A DNA stretch of 64,000 nucleotides from Natronocella acetinitrilica. Its GTDB lineage: Bacteria > Pseudomonadota > Gammaproteobacteria > Nitrococcales > Aquisalimonadaceae. The notes under the pieces are model-generated. The model was not told where the DNA came from. It saw only the letters and a program-made list of their open reading frames with translations, and made no database searches. The first letter of the stretch is position 1, and each line of letters opens with the position of its first letter. The stretch is taken from assembly GCF_024170285.1 (NCBI RefSeq), contig NZ_JALJXV010000008.1, forward strand, positions 124,001 to 188,000, read 5' to 3'. The position numbers and the translations under genes are program-made. Below are positions 20,507 through 29,894 of this stretch, one piece after another.

Positions 20507-21691
20507 ATGGCCGACATGCCAGAACGCCGTAGCCTGCGTGTGGGCATCATTGCCGGTGAGGTCTCCGGCGACTACCTGGGTGCCGGTCTGATGCGGGAGC
20601 TGCAGGCCCTGGAGCCAGAGATCCAGTTCGAGGGCATCGGTGGCGAACGCATGCTCGAGCAGGGCATGACATCTCACCATCCCATGGAATCCCTGTCCGT
20701 CATGGGACTGTTCGAGGTGCTGAAGCACCTGCCGGGGCTCTTGCGGATTCGGGCGGATCTGGTCCAGCGCTTTCTGCAGAACCCACCGGATGTGTTCATC
20801 GGAATCGATGCGCCGGACTTCAACCTGGGGGTGGAAAGCCGCCTCAAGGCGGCGGGCATTCCCACCGTGCACTACGTAAGCCCCACGGTCTGGGCGTGGC
20901 GGCAGGGACGGGTCAAGACCATTCGCAGGGCAGTGGACCTGCTGCTCAGTATTTTTCCCTTCGAGGTCGAATTCTTCCAGCGCCATGCCGTTCCCGTCAC
21001 GTTCGTGGGTCACCCGCTGGCTGACGAGATTCCGCTGGAGCCTGACCAGATTGCCGCGCGGCAGGCGCTAGAGATCGTGGTGGAGCCCGACGGGATGTTG
21101 GTAGCCTTACTACCCGGCAGCCGCATGAGCGAAGTGACGAAGCTGGGGCCCGTATTCCTGCAAACCGCTCGCTGGTTGCAGGAGCGGCAACCCGGACTTG
21201 TCTTCGTCATACCTTGTGCGACAGACCGTATTCGGCAGGCGATGGAAGAACAGCTCGCCGCCGAGCCCGGGCTGGACAACGTGCACTTGTATCGTGGCCA
21301 GAGCCGGTTGTGCATGGAAGCCAGCAACGCAGTGCTACTGGCGTCCGGCACAGCCACGCTGGAGGCGATGCTGTACAAACGGCCTATGGTGGCCGCCTAT
21401 CGTGTTTCGGGCATGACTGCATGGTTGGCCAGGCGCCTGGTCAAGGTGCCGCACTTCGCCATGCCCAATCTCATTGCCGGCCGCCACCTGATCGAAGAGT
21501 TTGCACAGGAGCAGGCTGTGCCGGAACAGTTGGGTCCTGCCATGCTGCGGTTGCTGGAGCAATCTGAGACTCGCGCCGACCTGCGCCAGGCTTTTGCGGA
21601 TATGCATCGGCAATTGCGACTTGACGCCAGTCGGCAGGCTGCCCTTGCAGTTCACCAACTCCTGCTGTCGGCCCGGAAACTGCCGGCATGA
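20507..21691 (+). CDS. lpxB: Lipid-A-disaccharide synthase LpxB
   Basis: GT19 glycosyltransferase joining 2,3-diacyl-GlcN-1-P (lipid X) and UDP-2,3-diacyl-GlcN into the lipid A disaccharide, peripheral on the inner membrane. The 394 residues include [17 protein letters not shown], the [16 protein letters not shown] segment, [11 protein letters not shown] and the nucleotide-site [13 protein letters not shown]. It starts three bases after lpxA, and its stop overlaps the rnhB ATG. Confidence 0.97.
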   Translation: MADMPERRSLRVGIIAGEVSGDYLGAGLMRELQALEPEIQFEGIGGERMLEQGMTSHHPMESLSVMGLFEVLKHLPGLLRIRADLVQRFLQNPPDVFIGIDAPDFNLGVESRLKAAGIPTVHYVSPTVWAWRQGRVKTIRRAVDLLLSIFPFEVEFFQRHAVPVTFVGHPLADEIPLEPDQIAARQALEIVVEPDGMLVALLPGSRMSEVTKLGPVFLQTARWLQERQPGLVFVIPCATDRIRQAMEEQLAAEPGLDNVHLYRGQSRLCMEASNAVLLASGTATLEAMLYKRPMVAAYRVSGMTAWLARRLVKVPHFAMPNLIAGRHLIEEFAQEQAVPEQLGPAMLRLLEQSETRADLRQAFADMHRQLRLDASRQAALAVHQLLLSARKLPA

Positions 21692-22302
21692 AACCCAGCG
21701 CCGGAGCAATGTCTGAAACCCCGCAGGCGTTGACGCTGGTTGCCGGCGCGGATGAGGCTGGACGTGGCCCGTTGGCCGGTCCGGTGGTGGCGGCCGCGGT
21801 GATTCTCGACCCGCGAAACTATCCCCCTGGCCTGGCTGATTCGAAGAAGCTCACGCCGCGGCGGCGGGAACAGCTTGCCGCCAGCATCCGGGAGCAGGCA
21901 TTGAGTTGGGCTATCGTTCCCTGCAGTGTCAGCGAAATCGATGAGCTGAACATACTGCAGGCGTCCTTGCTTGCGATGCGGCGGGCGGTGGAAGGTCTGG
22001 CGCACGCCCCAGCCCATGTCCTGGTGGACGGCAACCAGTGTCCCACCGGACTGGCCTGTCCGGCCACCGCCGTCGTCGGGGGCGACGCACTGGAGCCGGC
22101 GATCAGTGCCGCTTCGATCCTCGCCAAAACGGCTCGTGATGCCTGGATGCTGGAGCTGCACCAGCGCTATCCCGCCTATGGCTTTGATCGACACAAGGGC
22201 TATCCGACGCCCGCCCACATGGCCGCCTTGCGTGCCCATGGGGCCTGTCCCGAGCACCGGCGCTCCTTCGCACCGGTGCGGGCTATCCTGGAGACCGGCT
22301 GA
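21688..22302 (+). CDS. rnhB: Ribonuclease HII
   Basis: Cuts RNA strands in RNA/DNA hybrids and initiates ribonucleotide excision. The product is 204 residues with the active-site acidic motif [19 protein letters not shown] (first Asp-Glu), [16 protein letters not shown], and a C-terminal [14 protein letters not shown]. The ATG at 21688 overlaps the lpxB stop (ATGA); an internal ATG at 21709 is the alternative. In many relatives dnaE follows directly, but here a minus-strand lipid A cassette intervenes. Confidence 0.95.
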   Translation: MKPSAGAMSETPQALTLVAGADEAGRGPLAGPVVAAAVILDPRNYPPGLADSKKLTPRRREQLAASIREQALSWAIVPCSVSEIDELNILQASLLAMRRAVEGLAHAPAHVLVDGNQCPTGLACPATAVVGGDALEPAISAASILAKTARDAWMLELHQRYPAYGFDRHKGYPTPAHMAALRAHGACPEHRRSFAPVRAILETG

Positions 22303-22321
22303 GCCGCGTCTCCTGCAGGGT

Positions 22322-23422
22322 TCAGTTCAGCGCTGTCCGCAAGGCGTCTATCACGGTTTGCTGTCTGGCCGGGTCGAGCTCCGGATAGATGGGCAGAGAG
22401 AGGCAGCGCTCGGCAGCGGATTCCGCCACCGGCAGTGACACGCCGGCATAATCCCGGAGGAACACCTCCTGACGATGCAGCGGAATCGGATAATAGATAG
22501 CGCTGGCGCTGCCCGCCTGCTTCAGGGCTTCCATTACACGGGCGCGATCGCCGTCCAGCAGCAGGGTGTACTGGTGATAAACGTGATGGGCACCGGCAGT
22601 CTCTGCCGGCACGGTGATACCGGGTAGCTCCGCCAGGGCTTCGCTGTAGGTGCGCGCGACCCGGCGGCGCTCGTTGTTGTAGCGGTCGATCCGCTTGAGT
22701 TTGGCCCGCAGGATGACGGCCTGGAGTTCGTCCAGTCGACTGTTATAGCCGATCACATGGTGATGATAGCGTTCCCGGCTGCCGTGATTGCGCAGCACGC
22801 GGAGTTCTTCGGCTATGTCCGCTGACTCGGTGCAGACCAGCCCGCCGTCACCGTAACCGCCGAGATTCTTGCTGGGAAAGAAGCTGAAACAGCCGGCAAT
22901 GCCGAAAGTCCCCGTCTGCTTGCCCCGCCAGCTGGCGCCAAAGGATTGTGCGCAATCCTCGATCATGAGCAGGTTGTGCTCGCAGGCAAGCGCCTGGCAG
23001 GCCTCGGCGTCTACTGGCTGCCCGAATAGATGGACCGGCATGATGGCACGGGTTCTCGGGGTGATGGCCCGGGCGGCGAGTTCAAGGTCGATGTTGAAGC
23101 TCTGTGGGTCGATGTCCACGAAGACCGGGGTTGCGCCGACGTAGCGAATGGCCTCCGCAGTGGCAATGAAGGTGAACGGCGAGGTGATCACTTCGTCGCC
23201 TGGGCCGACGCCGGCAGCGGCCAGCGCCAGATGCAGGGCGTCCGTTCCCGAGGCGCAGGACACCGCATGCCGGGCACCGAGATACTCGGCGCATTCCTGC
23301 TCGAAGGCCTGCACATTGGGCCCCAGAATGAACTGGGCGCCATCCAGCACTTCGCTGAAACCCTTCTCGATTTCCCCGCGAATATCGTCGTACTGGGCGG
23401 TGAGGTCTACCATCGGAATCAT
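22322..23422 (-). CDS. gnnB: UDP-3-keto-GlcNAc aminotransferase GnnB (DegT/DnrJ/EryC1 family)
   Basis: Sugar-nucleotide aminotransferase of 366 residues. PLP fold landmarks are SCASGTDALHLAL, PVHLFGQPVDAE, MIEDCAQSFGA and the Schiff-base lysine in FSFFPSKNLGGYGDGG. The family covers many nucleotide sugars. I assign GnnB because it overlaps by four bases a Gfo/Idh/MocA oxidoreductase that itself overlaps a true LpxA, the gene set shown in Acidithiobacillus ferrooxidans to turn UDP-GlcNAc into UDP-GlcNAc3N. Predicted reaction: glutamate-dependent transamination of the 3-keto sugar. Without that context it would be annotated only as a DegT-family aminotransferase (WecE/WbpE/ArnB-like). Confidence 0.82.
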   Translation of the reverse strand: MIPMVDLTAQYDDIRGEIEKGFSEVLDGAQFILGPNVQAFEQECAEYLGARHAVSCASGTDALHLALAAAGVGPGDEVITSPFTFIATAEAIRYVGATPVFVDIDPQSFNIDLELAARAITPRTRAIMPVHLFGQPVDAEACQALACEHNLLMIEDCAQSFGASWRGKQTGTFGIAGCFSFFPSKNLGGYGDGGLVCTESADIAEELRVLRNHGSRERYHHHVIGYNSRLDELQAVILRAKLKRIDRYNNERRRVARTYSEALAELPGITVPAETAGAHHVYHQYTLLLDGDRARVMEALKQAGSASAIYYPIPLHRQEVFLRDYAGVSLPVAESAAERCLSLPIYPELDPARQQTVIDALRTALN

Positions 23423-24417
23423 CGGTTATCGGCCTCGTCGTTATGGCAATCGCCGGCCGTCTGTGTCTGGCCGGGCAAGGGATGTTCGCTTAGTTGGCGT
23501 GTGATTTCGATGGCGGTTGCAAGAGCCTGCCGCCCATCTTCACCGCTCACCACCGGTCGGATGCCGTGGCGAATGCTGTTCAGGAATGCCTCGATTTCGG
23601 CGAGGATCGCGTCGCCGCTGGGGAACGCCTGTTTGTCACTCTGGATCTCCGGGATCTGGCCGCCACCGATGGGTCCGGACGTGCGCCGGACGTCCAGGCT
23701 TCGATTCTGGAAATCCAGGGCGATGTAGCTGCTGTGCTGAAACAGCCGCATCTTGCGCTCGCTCTTCAGGCTGACCCTGCTCGCCGTGACATTGGCGACA
23801 CAGCCGTTTTCAAACTGCAGCCGGGCGTTGGCAATGTCGATATCGTCGGAGATGACCGGGACGCCGTTGGCATCGATGCGCCGCAGAGGTTGCCCCACCA
23901 GGTTCAGGATGATGTCGATGTCGTGGATCATGAGATCCAGCACCACACTGACGTCGGCGCCGCGGGGGTTGAACGGGGCCAGCCGGTGAGACTCGATGAA
24001 CATGGGTGTGCTGACCATGCCAACCAGGGCCTGTACGGCGGGATTGAACCGTTCCAGGTGGCCCACCTGCAGGCGCAGATCCGCATCCCGCGCAGCCGCT
24101 ATCAGCTCGTCGGCCTCGGCGAGGGTGACGGTCATCGGCTTTTCCACCAGCACATGGCTGCCGCTGTGTAGCATGTCCAGGGCCACCCTGTGATGGGCCT
24201 GGGTGGGCACCACGATGCTCACCGCATCCACTTTTCCGTTGAGAGCGGTATGGCTGGACAGGGCCTCACAACCGACTTCATCGGCCACCTCCCGGGCGCG
24301 CTCCAGGTCTGTGTCTACAACGGCTACCAGTTCGGAGTCGGGTAGTGCGGCGTATTTCTGGGCGTGAAATCGGCCCAGGTAACCGGCACCGATCACTGCG
24401 GTACGCAGTCGACTCAT
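23419..24417 (-). CDS. gnnA: UDP-GlcNAc 3-dehydrogenase GnnA (Gfo/Idh/MocA family)
   Basis: NAD-dependent oxidoreductase of 332 residues. The Rossmann motif AVIGAGYLGRFHAQKY (8-23), the catalytic-Lys motif VEKPMTVTLAEA and the active-site segment DLMIHDIDIIL are all present. The predicted reaction is oxidation of the 3-OH of UDP-GlcNAc to a ketone, the substrate for GnnB. The start ATG overlaps the lpxA copy 2 stop, and its own stop overlaps gnnB, so the three are translationally coupled. The alternative is a WlbA/WbpB-like enzyme for UDP-GlcNAc3NAcA, but that pathway has a short acetyltransferase rather than a full-length LpxA. Confidence 0.82.
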   Translation of the reverse strand: MSRLRTAVIGAGYLGRFHAQKYAALPDSELVAVVDTDLERAREVADEVGCEALSSHTALNGKVDAVSIVVPTQAHHRVALDMLHSGSHVLVEKPMTVTLAEADELIAAARDADLRLQVGHLERFNPAVQALVGMVSTPMFIESHRLAPFNPRGADVSVVLDLMIHDIDIILNLVGQPLRRIDANGVPVISDDIDIANARLQFENGCVANVTASRVSLKSERKMRLFQHSSYIALDFQNRSLDVRRTSGPIGGGQIPEIQSDKQAFPSGDAILAEIEAFLNSIRHGIRPVVSGEDGRQALATAIEITRQLSEHPLPGQTQTAGDCHNDEADNR

Positions 24418-25187
24418 CGGGTGATTCCCCTTTTTGATCCTCGGATGAACGTCAGCAGATAGCGGATGGAGTCATCAGACAACTCCGGGTCCGCCTCGAT
24501 GGTCTTCAGCGCTGTCTCCAGGCGGAGCCCCGACTGAAACAGGATCCGGTAGGCCTTCCGGATTCGGGTGACGGCTTCCTTGTCGAAGCCGTGGCGTTGC
24601 AGCCCGCGGCGATTGAGGCCGAAGAGCCGGGCATGATTGCCCGACACCATGGCGTAGGGTGTGATATCCATGGGAGCCATGGTGCCGCCGCCGAGCATGG
24701 CGTAGGCGCCGATGCGTGCGAACTGATGGATAGCGCAGAGCCCGGCGATATTCACGTGGTCATGTACAACCACGTGGCCGGCAAGGGTCGCCCCGTTGGC
24801 CATGACAATGTGATTGCCCACCTTGCAGTCATGGCCGACATGACAGTAGGCCATCAGCATGTTGTCGTTGCCCACCTCGGTGACCCGATCTGCCTTGACG
24901 GTGGCGCGATGGATGGTCACGAACTCCCGGATCACGTTGCGATCGCCGATCCGCAACTCGGTGGGCTCGCCCTGGTAGCCCAGGTCCTGGGGGCCCATGC
25001 CCAGCACCGCATGGGGGCCGATGTCGTTATCCGCACCGATGCGCAGGGGCCCCTCGAGGACGGCGTGGTGGCCAACCCGGCAGCCGTCGCCCACCTCGAC
25101 GGCGGGGCCGATGTAGGCGTAGGCTCCCACGGAAACGTTGCGACCGAGTGTGGCGTCCGGATGGACGCTTGCTGTTGCATGGATCAT
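24414..25187 (-). CDS. lpxA: Second LpxA-type acyltransferase, linked to gnnA/gnnB (copy 2)
   Basis: Full-length LpxA homologue (257 residues) with beta-helix repeats, catalytic His119 in HVGHDC, His116, His138 and the C-terminal helical domain (GLNRRGLQRHGF onward). It differs from copy 1 at functional sites (E. coli numbers): position 173 is Gly (C14 type) rather than Met, Lys76 is Gly, Glu200 is Arg and Arg205 is His. Given its neighbours it probably acylates the 3-amine of UDP-GlcNAc3N, giving amide-linked primary chains, as LpxA does in A. ferrooxidans and Leptospira. The start is ATG 25187 (MIHATASVHPDATLG); 38 upstream in-frame codons look non-coding. Confidence 0.88.
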   Translation of the reverse strand: MIHATASVHPDATLGRNVSVGAYAYIGPAVEVGDGCRVGHHAVLEGPLRIGADNDIGPHAVLGMGPQDLGYQGEPTELRIGDRNVIREFVTIHRATVKADRVTEVGNDNMLMAYCHVGHDCKVGNHIVMANGATLAGHVVVHDHVNIAGLCAIHQFARIGAYAMLGGGTMAPMDITPYAMVSGNHARLFGLNRRGLQRHGFDKEAVTRIRKAYRILFQSGLRLETALKTIEADPELSDDSIRYLLTFIRGSKRGITR

Positions 25188-25362
25188 CAGGGTCTTCCAT
25201 GCCCGGTTGACGCCGGGGTCTAGATGGTCGAGTCTCGCCGCCGGAAGTCGCCATGACGGTTCCGGCCGGCTCTTGGGTCCGTCATAATACACGTCCACCA
25301 CGGCTCGTCGCGAAGCCTCCGCCGAGGGGCGGGCGACGACACAGGATCAGACACGCGCATCC

Positions 25363-28300
25363 ATGACACAGAACAGCAAGGGCTTCGTTCACCTCAACCT
25401 GCATACCGAGTTCTCGCTGGTGGACGGCATCGTGCGTATCAAGCCGTTGATCGGGGCGGTTGCGGAGGCGGGTATGCCCGCCGTCGCCATGACCGACCAC
25501 GTCAATCTGTACGGTATGGTCAAGTTCTATCGCGCAGCCATGGCCGCTGGCGTGAAGCCCATCGTTGGTTCCGAGCTGTGGCTGCAAGAAGCTGTCGATT
25601 TCGCTGAAGGGCCGTCAAGATTCATCGTCCTGGTACGCACCACACATGGCTACACAACCCTCACCCGGTTGATCTCCCGGGCCTATATGGAAGGCCAGCA
25701 GGGTGATCGACCGGTGATCCGGCGAGACTGGATCGAAGCCGATCATGAAGGCCTGATCGTGCTCTCCGGCGGCCGGGACGGCGATGTCGGCCGCGCCTTG
25801 CTGGCCGGTGATACGGGCCAGGCGCGGGCGCGATTGCAGTGGTGGCTGAAACTGTTTCCGGACAGCTATTACCTGGAGCTGCAACGCTGTGGCCGCCCCG
25901 GAGATGAAGACCACCTGCATGCGGCCGTGGCACTGGCCAACGCGGAGTCCGTACCCGTGGTTGCCACCAACGCCGTGCGCTTCCTCAAGGCTGAGGATTT
26001 CGAAGCCCACGAGGCCCGCGTCTGCATCCACCAGAGCCGCACCCTGGACGATGCACGCCGACCGCGGGACTACTCGGAAGAGCAGTATCTGCGCACACCG
26101 GATGAGATGATCGAGCTGTTCTCCGATGTGCCGGAGGCAATCGACAATACCCTGGAAATTGCACGCCGCTGTAACCTGGACATCACCCTGGGCGAGAACT
26201 TCCTGCCGGACTTCCCGATTCCGGATGGCATGACCATTGATGATTTCCTGCGGCGGGAATCCCGGCTCGGGCTTGAGCGTCGGCTCGAGCGCCTGCTGCC
26301 CGCCGAGGCGCCGGATCGCGAGCAGCGTTGTACCGTATACCGGGAACGTCTCGAACGGGAACTCGACGTCATCATCCAGATGGGCTTCCCGGGCTACTTC
26401 CTGATCGTCGCGGACTTCATTCGCTGGGCCAAGGATAACGGCATTCCCGTGGGGCCTGGCCGGGGTTCCGGCGCGGGTTCCCTGGTGGCTTATGCCTTGG
26501 ACATAACTGACCTGGATCCATTGCGTTACGACCTGCTGTTCGAGCGGTTTCTTAACCCGGAACGGGTCTCCATGCCGGATTTCGATGTGGATTTCTGCAT
26601 GGAAGGCCGCGACCGGGTCATCGATTATGTCGCCGCCAAGTACGGTCGGGAAAAGGTCTCGCAGATCGCCACCCACGGCACCATGGCGGCCCGTGCCGTG
26701 GTGCGGGATGTGGGGCGCGTCCTGGGGCACCCCTATGGTTTCGTTGATCGCATTGCCAAGCTGATTCCCTTCGAAATAGGCATGACGCTGGACAAGGCGC
26801 TGAAGCAGGAGGCGGAGCTTCGCGAGCAGTACGAATCCGACGAAGAGATCTCCACCTTGCTGGACCTGGGGCGCAAGCTCGAAGGGGTGGCAAGGAACGT
26901 CGGCAAGCATGCCGGGGGCGTGGTGATCGCGCCCTCCGAATTGACGGATTTCTCCCCGCTCTACTGCGAGCCCGGGGGCACGTCGCTGGCCACCCATTAC
27001 GACAAGGATGACGTGGAGTCCGTTGGCCTGGTGAAGTTCGACTTTCTGGGCCTGCGCACGCTGACCATCATCGACTGGACGGTGAAGGCCATCAACGTGA
27101 TTCGTGGCGAGCGCAACGAGCAGCCTCTGGTCATCGAGGATATCCCCCTCGAGGACCGGCCCACCTTCGAGTTGCTGAAGCGCTGCCAGACCACGGCGGT
27201 GTTCCAGCTCGAATCCCGGGGCATGAAGGATCTGATCAAGCGCCTGCAGCCCGACAGCTTCGAGGACATTATCGCCCTGGTGGCGCTGTTCCGTCCCGGG
27301 CCGCTGCAATCCGGCATGGTGGACGACTTCATCGACCGCAAGCAGGGCAGGGCGAAGCTCGCCTACCCGACCCCGGAATTGCATCATGTCGACCTCGAAC
27401 CCGTGCTCAAGCCAACCTATGGCGTGATCCTCTACCAGGAGCAGGTACAGCGGATCGCCCAGGTGCTGGCCGGCTACTCCCTAGGCGGGGCGGACCTTCT
27501 GCGACGGGCCATGGGCAAGAAAAAGCCCGAGGAGATGGCCAAGCAACGGCAGATTTTCCTCGACGGGGCCATGGCCAATGGGCTCAGCGCCGAACATGCC
27601 GGCGGCATCTTCGATCTCATGGAGAAGTTCGCAGGCTACGGCTTCAACAAGTCCCATTCCGCCGCCTACGCGCTGCTGTCCTACCAGACGGCCTGGCTGA
27701 AGGCGCACTATCCGGCGCCCTTCATGGCCGCCGTGTTGTCCTCGGACATGGACCACACTGACAAGGTGGTGACCCTCATCGAGGAGTGCCGGGACATGGG
27801 GCTGGAGGTCCTGCCGCCCGATGTGAACCGCAGCGGCTACAAGTTCCGGGCCGCGGACGAGACCACCATCGTCTATGGCCTTGGCGCCGTGAAAGGCGTG
27901 GGGCAGGGTGCCATCGACTCCATGGTGGAGGAACGCGAGGCCAACGGCCCCTATCAGGATGTGCGGGATCTCTGCCGGCGCGTGGACAGCCGCCGCATCA
28001 ATCGTCGCGTGCTCGAGGCGCTGGTGCGTGCCGGCTGCCTGGACAGTATCGGTCATAACCGTGCGTCCCTGATGGCGGCGATTCCCGATGCCCTGCGTGC
28101 AGCGGAGCAGCAGTCAAGAAACGCGGAAGTGGGGCAGAACGATCTGTTCGGCACTCTCGACGCCGCGGCGGACGACAGCCTGCTTCCCAGTGCCAGCGAT
28201 CCCGAGCATCCGGAGTGGCCCGAGGAAGAGCGCCTGCAGGCGGAGAAAGAAACCCTGGGGCTTTATCTCACGGGGCATCCCATCAGCCGCTACGAGGCCG

Positions 28301-28899
28301 AGCTGGAAAAGGTCGTGACCGCACGGATCAATGCGCTGGCCGGCGGTAACGGCGGTCAGCCTGGTCAGGATGGCGGCCGGGGGCGTGGCGAGCGGAAGGT
28401 TGTGGCGGCGGGGCTGGTCATGTCCATCCGCACCCGCAACACGCAAAGTGGCGACCGCATTGCATTCCTGGTGCTGGATGATCGTACCGGGCGCATCGAG
28501 GTGTCATTGTTCACCGAGGCCTATCGGCAGTACGGCCGGCTGCTGGGCAAGGATCAGCTGGTCGTTGTGGAAGGGGCGCTTGGTTACGATGACTTCAATG
28601 ATGGCTGGCGCATCAATGCCGAACGGGTGCTCGATATCGGTGATGTGCGCGAAGCGTATGCGCGGCGGCTGGTCATGAAGCTCGGTCATCAGAGACTGGG
28701 CAACGGCGCCCTGGATCACCTGCAGCAGACCCTTGCCCCATTCCGTGATGGGCGTTGCCCGGTCTGGCTTGAGTACAGCGGTGACGATGCGGATGCCGTC
28801 TTGCGCTTCGGCGAGTCATGGCGGGTACGGCCCACCGATGAACTGCTGCAACGGCTCACGGCTCTCACCGGTGACGGTGCCGTGCGGGTAGAATACTGA
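25363..28899 (+). CDS. dnaE: DNA polymerase III alpha subunit DnaE
   Basis: Catalytic subunit of the replicative polymerase. The 1,178 residues are close to E. coli (1,160). Domains in order: N-terminal PHP domain (HTEFSLVDG), polymerase core with GPGRGSGAGSLV and the catalytic aspartates in MPDFDVDFCMEGRD near 404-413, beta-clamp/tandem helix-hairpin-helix region, and a C-terminal OB domain (VMSIRTRNTQSGDRIAFL). A short low-complexity Gly-rich linker (GGNGGQPGQDGGRGRG) precedes the OB domain. No clear ribosome site is visible before the ATG. It is divergent from the gnn cassette across 175 bases. Confidence 0.97.
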   Translation: MTQNSKGFVHLNLHTEFSLVDGIVRIKPLIGAVAEAGMPAVAMTDHVNLYGMVKFYRAAMAAGVKPIVGSELWLQEAVDFAEGPSRFIVLVRTTHGYTTLTRLISRAYMEGQQGDRPVIRRDWIEADHEGLIVLSGGRDGDVGRALLAGDTGQARARLQWWLKLFPDSYYLELQRCGRPGDEDHLHAAVALANAESVPVVATNAVRFLKAEDFEAHEARVCIHQSRTLDDARRPRDYSEEQYLRTPDEMIELFSDVPEAIDNTLEIARRCNLDITLGENFLPDFPIPDGMTIDDFLRRESRLGLERRLERLLPAEAPDREQRCTVYRERLERELDVIIQMGFPGYFLIVADFIRWAKDNGIPVGPGRGSGAGSLVAYALDITDLDPLRYDLLFERFLNPERVSMPDFDVDFCMEGRDRVIDYVAAKYGREKVSQIATHGTMAARAVVRDVGRVLGHPYGFVDRIAKLIPFEIGMTLDKALKQEAELREQYESDEEISTLLDLGRKLEGVARNVGKHAGGVVIAPSELTDFSPLYCEPGGTSLATHYDKDDVESVGLVKFDFLGLRTLTIIDWTVKAINVIRGERNEQPLVIEDIPLEDRPTFELLKRCQTTAVFQLESRGMKDLIKRLQPDSFEDIIALVALFRPGPLQSGMVDDFIDRKQGRAKLAYPTPELHHVDLEPVLKPTYGVILYQEQVQRIAQVLAGYSLGGADLLRRAMGKKKPEEMAKQRQIFLDGAMANGLSAEHAGGIFDLMEKFAGYGFNKSHSAAYALLSYQTAWLKAHYPAPFMAAVLSSDMDHTDKVVTLIEECRDMGLEVLPPDVNRSGYKFRAADETTIVYGLGAVKGVGQGAIDSMVEEREANGPYQDVRDLCRRVDSRRINRRVLEALVRAGCLDSIGHNRASLMAAIPDALRAAEQQSRNAEVGQNDLFGTLDAAADDSLLPSASDPEHPEWPEEERLQAEKETLGLYLTGHPISRYEAELEKVVTARINALAGGNGGQPGQDGGRGRGERKVVAAGLVMSIRTRNTQSGDRIAFLVLDDRTGRIEVSLFTEAYRQYGRLLGKDQLVVVEGALGYDDFNDGWRINAERVLDIGDVREAYARRLVMKLGHQRLGNGALDHLQQTLAPFRDGRCPVWLEYSGDDADAVLRFGESWRVRPTDELLQRLTALTGDGAVRVEY

Positions 28900-28932
28900 C
28901 GAACGAATACATGGATAGCGACTCGTAAAGAC

Positions 28933-29889
28933 ATGAATCCGAATTTTCTAGAGTTCGAGAGGCCCATAGCGGAACTGGAAGCGAAGATCGAAGAGCTTCG
29001 CTATGTGGGCGATGACAATGATCTGAACATCAGCGAGGAGATCCAGCGGCTCCGCGCGAAGAGCGTGAGCCTGACTGAACAGATCTTCTCCAATCTGACG
29101 TCATGGCAGATTGCGCAATTGGCGCGCCACCCTCAGCGGCCCTATACGCTGGATTACGTCAAGGAGATGTTCACCGAATTCGAGGAGTTGCATGGCGATC
29201 GCAGCTATGCGGATGACCCGGCCATCGTTGGCGGCGTAGGTCGTCTTGAAGGTCGCCCCGTGATGGTGATTGGTCACCAGAAAGGCCGGGATACCCGGGA
29301 GAAGGTGCGCCGCAATTTCGGCATGCCCCGTCCCGAGGGCTATCGCAAGGCCTTGCGCCTCATGCAGACCGCCGAGCGCTTCCGGATGCCGGTGCTCACC
29401 TTCATCGATACCCCGGGTGCCTATCCCGGGGTTGGTGCCGAGGAGCGGGGGCAAAGCGAGGCTATCGCCCGCAACCTGCAGGAAATGGCCTGCCTGCGTA
29501 CCCCCATCATCTGTACAGTGGTGGGAGAAGGCGGATCCGGTGGGGCTCTGGCCATTGGTGTGGGCGATCGCCTGCTCATGCTTGGCTACAGCACCTACTC
29601 GGTGATCTCGCCGGAGGGCTGCGCATCGATACTCTGGAAGAGCGCTGAACGCGCACAGGACGCCGCCGAAGCCATGGGCATCACGGCGCGTCGCCTCAAG
29701 GAGCTGGAGCTGATTGACCTGGTCGTGGATGAGCCGCTGGGTGGCGCCCATCGCAATGCGGCCGCCATGGCCGAGAACTTGAAGTCCCGCCTGCTCGAGC
29801 AACTGCAGGCGGTGGAGCAGGAAGATCTCGAAACCATGCTAGAAAGGCGTTATCAACGCCTGATGGCCGTGGGCAACTTCAAGGAATAG
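28933..29889 (+). CDS. accA: Acetyl-CoA carboxylase carboxyltransferase subunit alpha
   Basis: With AccD forms the carboxyltransferase that moves CO2 from biotin-BCCP to acetyl-CoA, giving malonyl-CoA for fatty-acid synthesis. The 318 residues (E. coli 319) include [54 protein letters not shown] and [15 protein letters not shown]. The gene is immediately downstream of dnaE, as in E. coli, and five bases before tilS. Confidence 0.97.
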   Translation: MNPNFLEFERPIAELEAKIEELRYVGDDNDLNISEEIQRLRAKSVSLTEQIFSNLTSWQIAQLARHPQRPYTLDYVKEMFTEFEELHGDRSYADDPAIVGGVGRLEGRPVMVIGHQKGRDTREKVRRNFGMPRPEGYRKALRLMQTAERFRMPVLTFIDTPGAYPGVGAEERGQSEAIARNLQEMACLRTPIICTVVGEGGSGGALAIGVGDRLLMLGYSTYSVISPEGCASILWKSAERAQDAAEAMGITARRLKELELIDLVVDEPLGGAHRNAAAMAENLKSRLLEQLQAVEQEDLETMLERRYQRLMAVGNFKE

Positions 29890-29894
29890 CCCCT

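Noticed and set aside
22322-24417. WlbA/WlbE-type O-antigen sugar genes as an alternative reading of gnnA/gnnB
   Set aside because: The co-transcribed third gene is a full-length LpxA with its C-terminal helical domain, not the short acetyltransferase expected for UDP-GlcNAc3NAcA synthesis. Kept as a stated alternative, not the call.
25615-27387. 590-codon minus-strand frame opposite dnaE
   Set aside because: Antisense shadow of a GC-rich gene; no recognisable motif and dnaE is intact on the other strand.
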